Assembly (NCBI GenBank): GCA_024742755.1
Contig: JANSXW010000023.1
Coordinates: 1 to 57,148 of the forward strand
From: a bacterium
GTDB lineage: Bacteria > Bacteroidota > Bacteroidia > Chitinophagales > Saprospiraceae
Reading direction: 5' to 3'
DNA: 57,148 bases
In this document: piece by piece, positions 16,547 through 26,141 of the stretch
Layout of the letters: the number at the start of each line of letters is the position of its first letter
How positions within the stretch are numbered: the first letter of the stretch is position 1
The notes under the pieces: model-generated
Databases searched by the model: none
Told to the model about the DNA's origin: nothing
Seen by the model: only the letters and a program-made list of their open reading frames with translations
Position numbers and translations under genes: made by a program

Positions 16547-17548
16547 ATGACCTCTAACCTGACGGCTTTCACGGCATTTGAACAGCAAAACATCCTGATC
16601 ATTGGCGATGTGATGATCGACCGCTACCTCAATGGCAGCGTAGACCGGATTTCGCCCGAAGCACCGGTGCCCATTGTGCGGCTCACGGGGCAGGAAGACC
16701 GTCTGGGCGGTGCCGCTAATGTAGCCCTCAACCTCAAAGCACTCGGGGCAACCCCCTACCTCTGCTCTGTCATCGGAGCAGATGAAAATGGCCATCAGCT
16801 TAGCCGTCTTTTTCCCGAAGTACAACTGTCTGACCGGGGCCTTTTTCAGTCTTCGGAGCGGCGCACCACCGTCAAGTCGAGGGTCATTGCGGGCAATCAG
16901 CACCTGCTCCGGGTAGACGCCGAAGACACGCACCCCCTTTCCGCCACAGAACAGGAAAACCTGCTTCATCTGATTGTAGACCTGCTGGAGCAAAAGGAAA
17001 TTCACGCCATCCTGTTTCAGGACTACAATAAAGGTGTGCTGTCTTATCCGGTCATCCGTGCCGTCATTCTGGAAGCCATCAAAAGGGATATCCCCACTGC
17101 TGTGGACCCCAAGTTCGACAATTTCTGGTCCTATAAGCATGTGACCCTCTTCAAACCCAACCTGAAAGAAATCCGGGCCCAAATGCCCTTTGAGGTACAG
17201 CCCACGCTGGAGGACCTGAACAAAGCGGCCAATCACCTGCGCAGTAAACTGGGCAACCCCTACAGCCTGGTTACCCTTTCTGAACGGGGTGTTTACCTCA
17301 ACAACCGGGGGGAAGGGCAGACCATCCCCACCCATCCCAGGTCCATTACCGATGTATGCGGTGCCGGAGACACCGTCTTTGCGGTCGCAGGTCTTGGCCT
17401 TTCGCTGGGCATGCCGCTGGAGGAAATCGCCCGCCTGTCCAATCTCGCAGGAGGGCAGGTGTGCGAACGGGTAGGCGTCGTGCCCGTAAACCGGGAGCAA
17501 CTCGAAAAAGAATATCAGCAGCTTTTAAGCGAAGGAGAGATTTCGTAA
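16547..17548 (+). CDS. hldA: PfkB-family D-glycero-beta-D-manno-heptose-7-phosphate kinase (HldE N-domain type)
   Basis: 333 residues, kinase domain only; in Enterobacteria the same domain is fused to an adenylyltransferase (HldE). It phosphorylates heptose-7-phosphate at C1 for ADP-heptose and LPS-core synthesis. Signatures: IIGDVMIDRYLNGSVDRISP (about 18-37), the PfkB Gly motif LGGAANVALNLKALG, PTAVDPKFDNFWSY, FKPNLKE and the catalytic DVCGAGDTVFAVAGLG (Asp in GAGD). The partner adenylyltransferase is not in the window. It follows kdtA by 100 bases with its own promoter, consistent with an LPS-core neighbourhood. A related sugar-kinase specificity cannot be excluded. Also called rfaE1. Confidence 0.87.
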   Translation: MTSNLTAFTAFEQQNILIIGDVMIDRYLNGSVDRISPEAPVPIVRLTGQEDRLGGAANVALNLKALGATPYLCSVIGADENGHQLSRLFPEVQLSDRGLFQSSERRTTVKSRVIAGNQHLLRVDAEDTHPLSATEQENLLHLIVDLLEQKEIHAILFQDYNKGVLSYPVIRAVILEAIKRDIPTAVDPKFDNFWSYKHVTLFKPNLKEIRAQMPFEVQPTLEDLNKAANHLRSKLGNPYSLVTLSERGVYLNNRGEGQTIPTHPRSITDVCGAGDTVFAVAGLGLSLGMPLEEIARLSNLAGGQVCERVGVVPVNREQLEKEYQQLLSEGEIS

Positions 17549-17670
17549 TGTGGATTGCTAAAGGCTTTCTTTCGCTGGACCTAAGTCTGGATTTTTGCTA
17601 CATTGATAAGGCATCATGCGCCCGGGAGTCGCCTCCCACTCTATTCTAAATCAAAACCCTGGATTAAGCT

Positions 17671-20157
17671 ATGAAAAAAACGTTTACCCTATTCCTCTTG
17701 TATTCGCTGTGTTTGTCCTCTGCCCCGGGAGCGATCCCTTTTTGGCAGGTCCATTTTGAAGCCGGCCTGCCTAACGGATGGTCCACAACAGATGCTTCCG
17801 GTCAGGATGTATTGTGGAATTACTGCAATGACTTTGCGGAGTGCCTGTCTGATCAGGGCCCCATTGAAGGCTTTTATTCCGAATCGGCTGCCGATGGTTT
17901 TATGCTGCTCAATTCCGGTGCGGCCGGCCCTTTGCCAGGCAATGGGCACATCAGCCGGTTGCGCAGCAACAGCATTGATTGCTCCGGTCACGAGCGGGTC
18001 TATGTGCAATTCCAAACCAGCATCGCTACCGATAATGAAGCGGCCTTTCAGAAAGCCGTGCTACGGGTCATCACTCCGCTTGGCGAATCCACCTTCCGCC
18101 CCTTCCCTACCCTAAGGCGCAATGCTCAGCAACTGGCGCCAAACCCCGACATTGCCCCGGGCCGCCCCTACGTTGTGACTTTCGACATCACCAACCTGGC
18201 TGCCGGGCAAAGCTCCGTGGAGCTGGAATGGGAATGGGCTGCCAATTATGAATTCGCCTGGATGATTGATGATGTGATACTCACTGAGCATCACCCTGCT
18301 GCTCCCGATAATGCGGTCTTTTTCGAACCCTTTGAGTTCGGGGATAATGGCTGGACTTCCAACGTCCTGTTTTTCAGCGAAAGCGACTCCACCTGGCAGT
18401 GGCGGTACGGTGGTGATGCCAGCCGTGGCCTGGGCGCCGATCAAAGCGCATTAGGGCCGGATTTCTTCATCCATTCTGAGACAGCCGTGGATGGCGCGAT
18501 GCTCTTTGATGGGGACTACTATACCACACTGGGCAACGAACCCGGACAGCAGTTTCACATCTGCGAACTGATTTCGCCAGTCCTCGACCTTTCGCAAGCC
18601 AGCAAACCCCTGGCCTTGTCTTTTCACCAACTGGCCTGGCTGGGCAATACCGCTTTCAATGCCCCCTCTTCCGATGGCACCCGGTTTATTACTTCCTTTT
18701 CGTACAGCACCAACGGAGGCGCCACCTGGAGCGCACCGCAAGGCGTCAACCCCTACCTCACCCCGGTAACAAGTGCCAATGGCAATCAGCTTCCGCCTTA
18801 CGACAACCGGGAGTATTTTCCGCTGCCAAATCTGGAGGGTGTAGATGAATTCCGCATCAAATTTACCTGGGCGGGGGATTTTTACTTCTGGGCCCTGGAT
18901 GATATCGCTCTGGAAGAACGCCCCGACAGCGACCTTCGGACCAACCCCAACTTCTTTACCCGCTTCCCCAATATGCAAACTCCGGTGGGCCAGCTGACGG
19001 ATATCGCCCTCCAATCGGACCTTCAGAATATCGGAAGCACCAATGCCACGATCGTTACCCGCAGCTTTCAGCTGACCAATCCCGAAAATGAAGAGGTTTT
19101 GTTCTCAACGGAAGAACCGGTGGCGGAAGTACTGGGTGTCAACGAGCTTTACGAAAACCTGCCCTTCGAGGACTCCATGCCCTCATCCGTGATTCCGGGC
19201 ACCGGCATGTACCGGGGCACTTACGGGGCCAGCCACATAGAACCAGACCAGCGGCCGGAAAATGACAACGTCAGCTGGAGTTTTCAAATTACCGATTCTA
19301 CCTTTGCCAAAGAGGCAGGGTTCACCCGGGATATTGCGCCGGTGGAACAGGTAGACTACAGCTACGGCAACTGCTTCTTTATACCCAATGGTGATGGGTT
19401 GTACGCCCGCTATGTCTCTTTTGCTGTAAGCAATCCGGTGCCGCTCGCCAATTTCAGCCGGGCAGTCAATGTAGTCCTGCACGAGTGGGCAGGAGACCTG
19501 AATGACAATAACGAGGCAGACGCTGAAGAACTACAGGAGATCGGCATTAACCTCTATCCATTTGACGGGACAGAAGGGCTGGGCATGATCACGCTTCCGG
19601 TATCCTTTGAAGGTGAAGGCATACCCTTGAAGGACAGCACTTACTACATCATCAGTGTACGGTACAATGACCCCACGCCGCCCCTGCTTTTTATGCTGGC
19701 AAGCGACACAATTGATTATACGGCAACGGTTGCTGCGCACAATTCGGCTCCCGGGCTTGTTCCACAGTACGCGAGCGCATTAGACGTTGGCAATGACGGG
19801 ACCTTCAGTATGCTCGGTTTTGGGTACAATATCGTGCCGGTGGTAAGGCTGCATATTGGCGAATCGCCTATATTGACCCAGACTGCTGAAACGGGAGCCC
19901 GGGCAGTGGCCATCACAGTAAGCCCAAATCCTGCCGATGAGGCTTTTGAGGTCCACCTAAAGGGGGATTTTGTTGCGAAAGAAGCCAGTTTAAGGGTTAC
20001 AGATGCCTCGGGCAAGACAGTTCTTGACCGGGAAATTAAGGATTCTCTTAATAAAAGTTTTACATTTGCCGCTCGTCCGTTGCCTTCCGGTTGGTATACC
20101 GTCCGGCTTGAAACGGCTGAAGGCAACTTTACCAAACCCCTGATTGTTCAGCATTAA
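17671..20157 (+). CDS. T9SS-secreted jelly-roll protein, paralogue of the next gene
   Basis: 828 residues. Residues 1-21 are a signal peptide. Two jelly-roll (choice-of-anchor) modules follow: about 24-208 (FEAGLPNGWSTTDASGQDVLWNYCND to WMIDDVILTE) and about 218-415 (FEPFEFGDNGWTSN to WALDDIALEE). The part from about 430 to 740 matches the following gene segment by segment (DYSYGNCFFI, EWAGDLNDNN, DSTYYIISVRY, FGYNIVPVVRLHIG). The T9SS type A tail runs from VSPNPADEAFEVH to VQH. No catalytic residue pattern was found. Surface-anchored or released protein of unknown function; it sits 67 bases upstream of its shorter paralogue, so the pair probably arose by tandem duplication. Confidence 0.83.
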   Translation: MKKTFTLFLLYSLCLSSAPGAIPFWQVHFEAGLPNGWSTTDASGQDVLWNYCNDFAECLSDQGPIEGFYSESAADGFMLLNSGAAGPLPGNGHISRLRSNSIDCSGHERVYVQFQTSIATDNEAAFQKAVLRVITPLGESTFRPFPTLRRNAQQLAPNPDIAPGRPYVVTFDITNLAAGQSSVELEWEWAANYEFAWMIDDVILTEHHPAAPDNAVFFEPFEFGDNGWTSNVLFFSESDSTWQWRYGGDASRGLGADQSALGPDFFIHSETAVDGAMLFDGDYYTTLGNEPGQQFHICELISPVLDLSQASKPLALSFHQLAWLGNTAFNAPSSDGTRFITSFSYSTNGGATWSAPQGVNPYLTPVTSANGNQLPPYDNREYFPLPNLEGVDEFRIKFTWAGDFYFWALDDIALEERPDSDLRTNPNFFTRFPNMQTPVGQLTDIALQSDLQNIGSTNATIVTRSFQLTNPENEEVLFSTEEPVAEVLGVNELYENLPFEDSMPSSVIPGTGMYRGTYGASHIEPDQRPENDNVSWSFQITDSTFAKEAGFTRDIAPVEQVDYSYGNCFFIPNGDGLYARYVSFAVSNPVPLANFSRAVNVVLHEWAGDLNDNNEADAEELQEIGINLYPFDGTEGLGMITLPVSFEGEGIPLKDSTYYIISVRYNDPTPPLLFMLASDTIDYTATVAAHNSAPGLVPQYASALDVGNDGTFSMLGFGYNIVPVVRLHIGESPILTQTAETGARAVAITVSPNPADEAFEVHLKGDFVAKEASLRVTDASGKTVLDREIKDSLNKSFTFAARPLPSGWYTVRLETAEGNFTKPLIVQH

Positions 20158-20224
20158 ATGAAAGCATACCCCGGAAGCTATCTTTTCCGAAACCATCCAT
20201 TGAACATCAAATTTCTTCTTATAT

Positions 20225-22078
20225 ATGAATTCACGTAGACTAATTACAATCACCTTATTTATGTTGGGCATGGGCGTTTTCACAACGCTGTCTGCTCAGA
20301 ATGTACTGCTTTCCGAAGACTTCGCTAACGGCATCCCTGCTGACTGGACCAATGAAGATGCTTCAGGGAACAATGCGATTTGGACCTGGTGTAATGACCC
20401 GGCAGCCGGACAAGGCGATGGTTGCCCCGCTATCTGGAATGATCAGATCAACCAGCAGATGCCATTTGCAGCGGAGACTGCGACGAACGGCTTCGTAACC
20501 GTTGACTCTGATGCTGCGGGTGGTGCAGTAACACACGTCAGTGAGCTGACTATTGCCCCTCAGGACTTCTCTGCTCAGGATGCAGTATGGATTACTTTCC
20601 AGACACACATTGGCGTTTTTGCCTTCTCTGCAGAAGACAATGCTATCATTCGCGTCAGTAATGACGGAGGTACCAACTGGGATACCTACACCGTATTCCC
20701 TGGCCTGACTACCGGCGAACGTTGGTCCGAGAACCCCGAACAGGTACAGCTTGATATCTCTGCCACTGCGGCTGGTGAGTCAGATGTACTCATTCAGTGG
20801 CAGTGGACCGGTAACTGGGAGTACAACTGGAATATCGACGACGTATTCATTTACGACGCTGACCCACGCCCAGCCAATGACATGCGTGTGAACAACTTCC
20901 ACGCTGTAGCACCCAACTTTGCGACGCCTGCTTCTCAGGTGACACCATTCGGCTTCATTGCTGACATTCAGAACCTCGGTGCCCTACCACAGCAAGATGC
21001 AACGCTTACCGTTTCCATTAGTGATGCGGGTGGCGAAGTATTCTCTGATGAACTCGTATACGCTTTGGTCGGTACGGATTCTGTGGCAGAGAACGTTTTC
21101 TTTGAAGAAGAATTTGTTCCTGATATGATGCCAGGTGCTTACACCGGTCAGTACGAGCTGACCCTGGGCGAAGCAGATGCTAACCCGGAAGATAATGTGC
21201 GGCCCTTCTCCTTCATTGTCACCGATACCCTCTTCCAGCGTGACAGCGGTGAAGGCCTTGGTGGTACACGCCCGGCTGATGACAACGACTTCAGCTATGG
21301 TAACGTATACTACGTCACTGAAGGCGATAACACTTTTGCCCGTTACGTAACCTTCGGTGTGAGCAACTTCGATGAAGTGGCTGGTTTTGCGGTATCGACC
21401 CTCCTGTACGAGTGGGCGGGCGATCTTGACGGCGATGGTCTTGCTGCCGGTGACGAGCTGGAAGGCCCTATTGCCTTCAACAGCTACGCTTTCACAGGTG
21501 AAGAGACCGGCCCCCTGGTAACCATCCCGGTTGATATTGACGAGAACTTCCCTGCCCTGAAGGACGATACCTACTACATCATCGTGGTGCAGTTTGCACC
21601 GGATGATGATGATTCTGATCTCTTCCTGAGCACCACATCTGACATCGACTACTCTGCGTCAAACTTCTATCAGGACTCTGTAGGCAACAAAGCCATTCCT
21701 TACGTAGCCCTTGATGTGAGCAATGTAGGCGAATTCTCACTGGTTGGCTTCGGTCTGGACAACATTCCTGTAGTTCGTCTTTCTATTGGTTCAGCAACCA
21801 ACAACACCGTTGCTCAACTGCCGGAAAACAGCCTTGAAATTATGCCTTCTCCTGCCAATACACAGTTCCAGGCAATTGTAAACCTGGAAACACCTGCACA
21901 GGAGGTAACGGCTACACTGTTCAGCGCGAATGGTCAGGTTGTGGAAACCCGCAACCTGAGCAATATTCAGCAGACAACGCTGGACTACAACGTCAGCAAC
22001 CTGCCCGCTGGCAACTACTACCTGCGCCTGCAGACCGAGCAAGGTATCCGTACCCTGCCTGTTGCGGTACAGCACTAA
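20225..22078 (+). CDS. T9SS-secreted jelly-roll protein, likely highly expressed
   Basis: 617 residues. Signal peptide to about residue 23 (GVFTTLSAQ), one jelly-roll module (about 25-215; FANGIPADWTNEDASGNNAIW to YNWNIDDVFIYD), a middle region shared with the preceding gene (FSYGNVYYV, YEWAGDLDGDG, DDTYYIIVVQF, GFGLDNIPVVRLSIG) and a T9SS type A tail (MPSPANTQFQAI to VQH). Compared with its neighbours it uses many more T-ending codons (GGT, GCT, CGT, GAT), a pattern usually seen in strongly expressed genes. A strong bidirectional terminator follows. Function unknown; a major secreted or surface protein is the best inference. Confidence 0.85.
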   Translation: MNSRRLITITLFMLGMGVFTTLSAQNVLLSEDFANGIPADWTNEDASGNNAIWTWCNDPAAGQGDGCPAIWNDQINQQMPFAAETATNGFVTVDSDAAGGAVTHVSELTIAPQDFSAQDAVWITFQTHIGVFAFSAEDNAIIRVSNDGGTNWDTYTVFPGLTTGERWSENPEQVQLDISATAAGESDVLIQWQWTGNWEYNWNIDDVFIYDADPRPANDMRVNNFHAVAPNFATPASQVTPFGFIADIQNLGALPQQDATLTVSISDAGGEVFSDELVYALVGTDSVAENVFFEEEFVPDMMPGAYTGQYELTLGEADANPEDNVRPFSFIVTDTLFQRDSGEGLGGTRPADDNDFSYGNVYYVTEGDNTFARYVTFGVSNFDEVAGFAVSTLLYEWAGDLDGDGLAAGDELEGPIAFNSYAFTGEETGPLVTIPVDIDENFPALKDDTYYIIVVQFAPDDDDSDLFLSTTSDIDYSASNFYQDSVGNKAIPYVALDVSNVGEFSLVGFGLDNIPVVRLSIGSATNNTVAQLPENSLEIMPSPANTQFQAIVNLETPAQEVTATLFSANGQVVETRNLSNIQQTTLDYNVSNLPAGNYYLRLQTEQGIRTLPVAVQH

Positions 22079-22103
22079 TTGAGATTATCATAACTCAATA
22101 AGG

Positions 22104-22138
22104 AATGCCCCGGTGGACACTTGTTCCGCCGGGGCATT
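22104..22138. terminator. Bidirectional terminator between convergent genes
   Basis: A 13-bp stem (22104-22116 with 22126-22138, one G-U wobble) with a 9-base loop; AATGCCCCGG pairs with CCGGGGCATT. A-rich on the left and T-rich on the right (TTTTGTTTTG), so it can end both the plus-strand secreted-protein gene and the minus-strand cysteine desulfurase gene. Confidence 0.88.
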
Positions 22139-22160
22139 TTGTTTTGTCTGGCAGGATAGC

Positions 22161-23333
22161 TTACTGCTGCGCTTCCCAAACCGGGCTGCCTGCCCGTACA
22201 GCCGAAACGGCATTCTTTACCAAATCCACCGCCCGCTCAATATCTTCCGCCCGGGTAAACCGCCCCAGGCTGAACCGCAGGGAGCTGTGCGCCTCCTCTG
22301 CCGTCAGCCCCATCGCCCGGAGTACGTGGGAAGGCTCTACCGATGCCGAGGTACAGGCCGAACCGGAAGACAGCGCCAGTTGCTGAGCGAAGCGCATCAT
22401 GACCGTATCAGATTCCGTAAACGGGAAAGCGATATTCGACACATGCGGCAAACGATGCTCCGGGTGCCCGTTGAGAAAAGCCCGGGGCACTTCCCTGAGC
22501 AGTTGTTGCTCCAGTTGGTCACGCAGGGGGCGCAGGCGCTGAGCCTCTGCCTCCATTTGTCCCTTTGCCAAAGCGGCGGCCATACCAAACCCTACAATGC
22601 CCGGCACATTCAGCGTACCCGACCGCAGGCCCTGCTCGTGCCCGCCACCATGCACCTGAGCGGCCACGCTCACCTTGGGCTGCCGGCGGCTCACATAGAG
22701 CCCTCCCACTCCTTTCGGGCCGTACATCTTGTGGGCAGAGAACGCCATCAGGTGCACACCAGCTTCCCGCGGATGGCAGGGCAGCTTGCCCACTACCTGT
22801 GTCGCATCGCTCATCAGCAAAGTGCCATGCTTGTCACACAGGGCCCCAATCTGCTCCATTGGCTGCAGCACGCCGGTCTCGTTGTTGCCCCACATTATGG
22901 ACACCAGCACGGTATCCGGGCGAATGGCTGCTTCCAGTTCGGACAAATCGACCAGCCCATCGCGCTGCACATTCAGGTAGGTGACCTCAGCCCCCAGTTG
23001 TTCGGCCCGGGCGCAGGCATCGAGTACGGCTTTGTGCTCTGTTTTCAGGGTAATGATGTGGTTGCCTTTGCGGCGGTATTGCTCCAATGTGCCCAGGATG
23101 GCCAGATTGTCGGACTCGGTAGCACCGGAGGTAAAGATGACCTCTTTAGCTTCCGCGCCGATCAGGTTGGCGACCTGTTTACGCGCCGACTTAACAGCAT
23201 CTTCGGCCAGCCAGCCCATCGCATGATTCCGGCTGGCTGCATTGCCCGGCTGTTCGTAAAAATAGGGCAGCATGGCTTCTACGACTTTAGGGTCGCAGGG
23301 GGTGGTGGCGTTGTTGTCTAGATATATCATCAT
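22161..23333 (-). CDS. Cysteine desulfurase (IscS/NifS class)
   Basis: 390 residues. A PLP enzyme that moves sulfur from cysteine to an enzyme persulfide for Fe-S clusters or thiolated tRNA. Seen: YLDNNATTPCDP at the start, FTSGATESDN (68-77), the PLP lysine in SAHKMYGPKG (Lys 202), and the mobile-loop active-site Cys in SSGSACTSAS (Cys 327), the long-loop form of class I (IscS/NifS) enzymes rather than SufS. No iscU, iscA or suf gene adjoins it. A start at the second ATG (23330) is equally possible. It is divergent from the AhpD-like gene and convergent with the secreted protein. Class sure; whether it serves ISC assembly or tRNA thiolation is unknown. Confidence 0.92.
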   Translation of the reverse strand: MMIYLDNNATTPCDPKVVEAMLPYFYEQPGNAASRNHAMGWLAEDAVKSARKQVANLIGAEAKEVIFTSGATESDNLAILGTLEQYRRKGNHIITLKTEHKAVLDACARAEQLGAEVTYLNVQRDGLVDLSELEAAIRPDTVLVSIMWGNNETGVLQPMEQIGALCDKHGTLLMSDATQVVGKLPCHPREAGVHLMAFSAHKMYGPKGVGGLYVSRRQPKVSVAAQVHGGGHEQGLRSGTLNVPGIVGFGMAAALAKGQMEAEAQRLRPLRDQLEQQLLREVPRAFLNGHPEHRLPHVSNIAFPFTESDTVMMRFAQQLALSSGSACTSASVEPSHVLRAMGLTAEEAHSSLRFSLGRFTRAEDIERAVDLVKNAVSAVRAGSPVWEAQQ

Positions 23334-23400
23334 TTTTCTGCTTAACGAAAGATAAGAAATTTTAGTTGCGCCTCCAATTCGCTCGCCGGGGCAGAATCCC

Positions 23401-23408
23401 TACTTTTG
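23401..23408 (+). promoter_or_regulatory. -7 element TACTTTTG
   Basis: TACTTTTG matches TAnnTTTG and lies 24 bases before ATG 23433. This supports the ATG rather than the in-frame TTG at 23406, which would lie inside the promoter. Confidence 0.5.
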
Positions 23409-23432
23409 CCATTCGGCAAAATACCATCCAAT

Positions 23433-23774
23433 ATGTCACAAGTACAAGAATTCAACGACTACCGGGCCAAGATGAATGAGAAAATTTTGGCGGAGGATAA
23501 TAAAGTTTTGAAGCGCTTTTTCAATCTCGATACAAATGCGTATCAAGAGGGTGCACTTTCTTCCAAAACTAAAGAATTACTGGGCCTTGTGGCCTCTATG
23601 GTGCTGCGCTGCGATGACTGCATCCGTTATCACCTGGGCAAATGCCACGAGCAGGGCGTGACCAAAGCGGAGGTCTTTGAGGTCTTTGCCATTGCCAATC
23701 TCGTGGGGGGCTCTATCTGCATCCCGCATACACGCCGCGCGGTGGAGTACTGGGAAGCTTTGGAGGAAGCATAG
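23433..23774 (+). CDS. Carboxymuconolactone decarboxylase/AhpD-family protein
   Basis: 113 residues from ATG 23433. The family fold is an all-helical bundle; AhpD-type members use a CxxC pair as peroxidase or disulfide reductant. Here the motif is RCDDCIRYHLGKC with Cys 60 and Cys 63 and the conserved His 67 nearby, followed by GVTKAEVFEVFAIANLVGG. That fits an alkylhydroperoxidase-like enzyme better than a decarboxylase. It lies 51 bases before the helicase gene in the same direction and may be co-transcribed. Physiological substrate unknown. Confidence 0.88.
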   Translation: MSQVQEFNDYRAKMNEKILAEDNKVLKRFFNLDTNAYQEGALSSKTKELLGLVASMVLRCDDCIRYHLGKCHEQGVTKAEVFEVFAIANLVGGSICIPHTRRAVEYWEALEEA

Positions 23775-23825
23775 GAATAGCGGCCTTACCGGCCGAATCA
23801 AGGTATTAAGAAACGGAAGACAAGC

Positions 23826-26141
23826 ATGAGCTATTTAGACGAATTGAACGATGTACAGCGGCAGGCCGTAACGAATACAGATGGCCCCGTGCTCGTAGTC
23901 GCCGGGCCCGGCTCCGGCAAGACCCGGGTACTGACCTACCGCATCGCCCACCTGATTGAGAAAGGGACAGCGCCCTGGGAAATCCTTGCCCTGACCTTTA
24001 CCAACAAAGCGGCCCGCGAAATGAAGGAGCGGATCGGCAAGGTAGTCGGGCCGAGAGCCAACCGCGTATGGGCAGGCACTTTCCACTCTATCTTCGCGCG
24101 CATCCTCCGGGTGGAAGCCGAAAAAATTGGCTATCCGTCCAACTTCACCATCTACGATACCGATGACTCCAAGAGTGTGATCCGGTCGATCATTCAGGAA
24201 ATGAACCTGAACAAAGACCATTACAACCCCAACGCCATCCTGTCGCGCATTTCTTCCGCCAAGAGCAGCCTCATCACCCCCAAACTCTACGAAAAGGACG
24301 AGGAGCTCCGGGAGCAGGACCGCATGGCCAAACGCCCGCACCTGCATGCCATTTACAAAAAGTACACCGCCCGCTGCAAACGCTCCGGAGCAATGGACTT
24401 CGACGACCTGCTGTACCGATTGTACGAGCTCTTCCAGAAAAATCCGGACAATGTGCTCGACAAGTACCGCGAAAAATTCAAATACGTGCTGGTGGACGAG
24501 TTTCAGGATACCAACCACCTGCAGTACTCCATCATCCGGAAGTTTATTCAGTATGATAAGAGCGACCGCAACATCTGCGTAGTGGGTGATGATGCCCAAA
24601 GTATTTATGCCTTCCGGGGGGCCACTATTCAGAACATCCTGGACTTTGAGAAAGACTTCGAAAAGCACGGCATCAAGGTCTTCAAGCTGGAGCAAAACTA
24701 CCGGTCCACCGAGCACATCGTACAAACCGCCAACGAAATAATAGGCTACAACCGCCGGCAAATCAAAAAGACCATTTGGTCGGATAAAGGCGACGGGCAC
24801 AAGATCAAGCTCATCAAAGCCATGACGGATGGAGAAGAGGGGCAGCGCATCGCGGATAACATCCTGGAGCAAAAAAACCGCCACCACCTGCGCAACAGCG
24901 AAATAGCCATTTTGTACCGGACCAATGCGCAATCCCGCGTCTTTGAGGAATACCTACGCCGGTACAATATCGCCTATAAAATCTTCGGCGGGCTGTCATT
25001 CTATCAGCGCAAGGAGGTGAAGGATATGGTCGCCTACCTCCGCCTGGCCGTCAACACCATGGACGAAGAGGCCCTGCGCCGGGTCATCAACTACCCCAAA
25101 CGCGGCATTGGCAAAACCACCCTGGATAAAATCAGCACAGTGGCTGCACAGCTGGACAAACCGCTGTGGGAGTGCCTGGGGCGGGTACAGCTGAGCAAGC
25201 GCGCATCAGGTGCGATTGCCGACTTTGTGACCATGATCAAAGCCTTCCAAAAAAAGGCAGAGGGAGAAAACGCCTACGAGGCCGCGAGCTACATCGCCAA
25301 GCGCTCCGGTGTACTGGATGAGCTCAAAGCCGACAATTCCGTGGAGGGCATCAACCGTATGGAAAACGTGAATGCCCTGCTGGATGGCGTCAAAGCCTTT
25401 GTAGAGGATGACACCGTTATCGATACAGAAACCATTGCCGATAAATCCCTGGCCAGCTATCTGCAAAATATCGCGCTGCTCACAGACCTGGACACGAAAG
25501 AGGACGAGAACAGCGAGTACGTCACCCTGATGTCGGTGCACGCCGCGAAGGGGCTGGAGTTTAAATCGGTCTTTGTGGTTGGCATGGAAGAAAAGCTGTT
25601 CCCCTCCTTCATGTCGCTCGAATCACAGGATGGCATTGACGAAGAGCGCCGCCTGTTTTACGTGGCCATCACGCGGGCGGAGCAGTTCCTCACGCTTTCT
25701 TACGCCAACAGCCGCTACCGGTATGGGCAAATGCGGTACAACGAACCCAGCCGCTTCCTGCAGGAAGTCCCCCTCGAACGTCTCGAAGAAATCAGCGGTG
25801 CCCGCTCCTCTTTCGGCAGCAACCGCCCTGGATTTATGGACCGCAGTACGGATGCCGGCAATGGCAACGGAAGCAGCGGCGGTGCCAGGGTATCCGGCAG
25901 TTTCAAAAAGCCGGACCGCGCAGTCAGCCTCGGCATTGACCCCAGGGACTTCAAACCCAATGCCCCTACGGAAATCCAGGCGGGCATGAAAGTCCTCCAC
26001 CTGAAGTTTGGCGAAGGCAAAGTACTAAGCATCGATGGTGGCAGTGCCAACCGCATCGCCACCATATTCTTCAAAAACGCCAGCGACCCTCAGCAGCGCA
26101 AAATCATGCTGAAGTTTGCCAAGCTGCAAATCATCGGCTAA
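23826..26141 (+). CDS. UvrD/PcrA-type ATP-dependent DNA helicase
   Basis: 771 residues, normal for PcrA/UvrD (SF1A 3'-5' helicases used in repair and replication-conflict clearance). Motif I AGPGSGKT (26-33), motif Ia TFTNKAAREMKER, motif II VLVDEFQDT, motif III VGDDAQSIYAFRGA, motif IV KLEQNYRST, motif V LMSVHAAKGLEFKSVFVVGME and motif VI FYVAITRAEQFL are all present, so the enzyme should be active. The C-terminus carries a PcrA-like tail domain (GMKVLHLKFGEGKVLSIDG) thought to contact partner proteins such as RNA polymerase in PcrA. The stop overlaps the start of the small downstream gene (TAATG). Symbol uvrD or pcrA cannot be decided. Confidence 0.93.
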   Translation: MSYLDELNDVQRQAVTNTDGPVLVVAGPGSGKTRVLTYRIAHLIEKGTAPWEILALTFTNKAAREMKERIGKVVGPRANRVWAGTFHSIFARILRVEAEKIGYPSNFTIYDTDDSKSVIRSIIQEMNLNKDHYNPNAILSRISSAKSSLITPKLYEKDEELREQDRMAKRPHLHAIYKKYTARCKRSGAMDFDDLLYRLYELFQKNPDNVLDKYREKFKYVLVDEFQDTNHLQYSIIRKFIQYDKSDRNICVVGDDAQSIYAFRGATIQNILDFEKDFEKHGIKVFKLEQNYRSTEHIVQTANEIIGYNRRQIKKTIWSDKGDGHKIKLIKAMTDGEEGQRIADNILEQKNRHHLRNSEIAILYRTNAQSRVFEEYLRRYNIAYKIFGGLSFYQRKEVKDMVAYLRLAVNTMDEEALRRVINYPKRGIGKTTLDKISTVAAQLDKPLWECLGRVQLSKRASGAIADFVTMIKAFQKKAEGENAYEAASYIAKRSGVLDELKADNSVEGINRMENVNALLDGVKAFVEDDTVIDTETIADKSLASYLQNIALLTDLDTKEDENSEYVTLMSVHAAKGLEFKSVFVVGMEEKLFPSFMSLESQDGIDEERRLFYVAITRAEQFLTLSYANSRYRYGQMRYNEPSRFLQEVPLERLEEISGARSSFGSNRPGFMDRSTDAGNGNGSSGGARVSGSFKKPDRAVSLGIDPRDFKPNAPTEIQAGMKVLHLKFGEGKVLSIDGGSANRIATIFFKNASDPQQRKIMLKFAKLQIIG

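Noticed and set aside
17618..17640. Small hairpin GGGAG-TCGC-CTCCC after hldA
   Set aside because: Only 5 bp and no T-tract; too weak to call a terminator.
22113..23321. 402-codon plus-strand frame
   Set aside because: It is antisense to the cysteine desulfurase, which has full active-site motifs.
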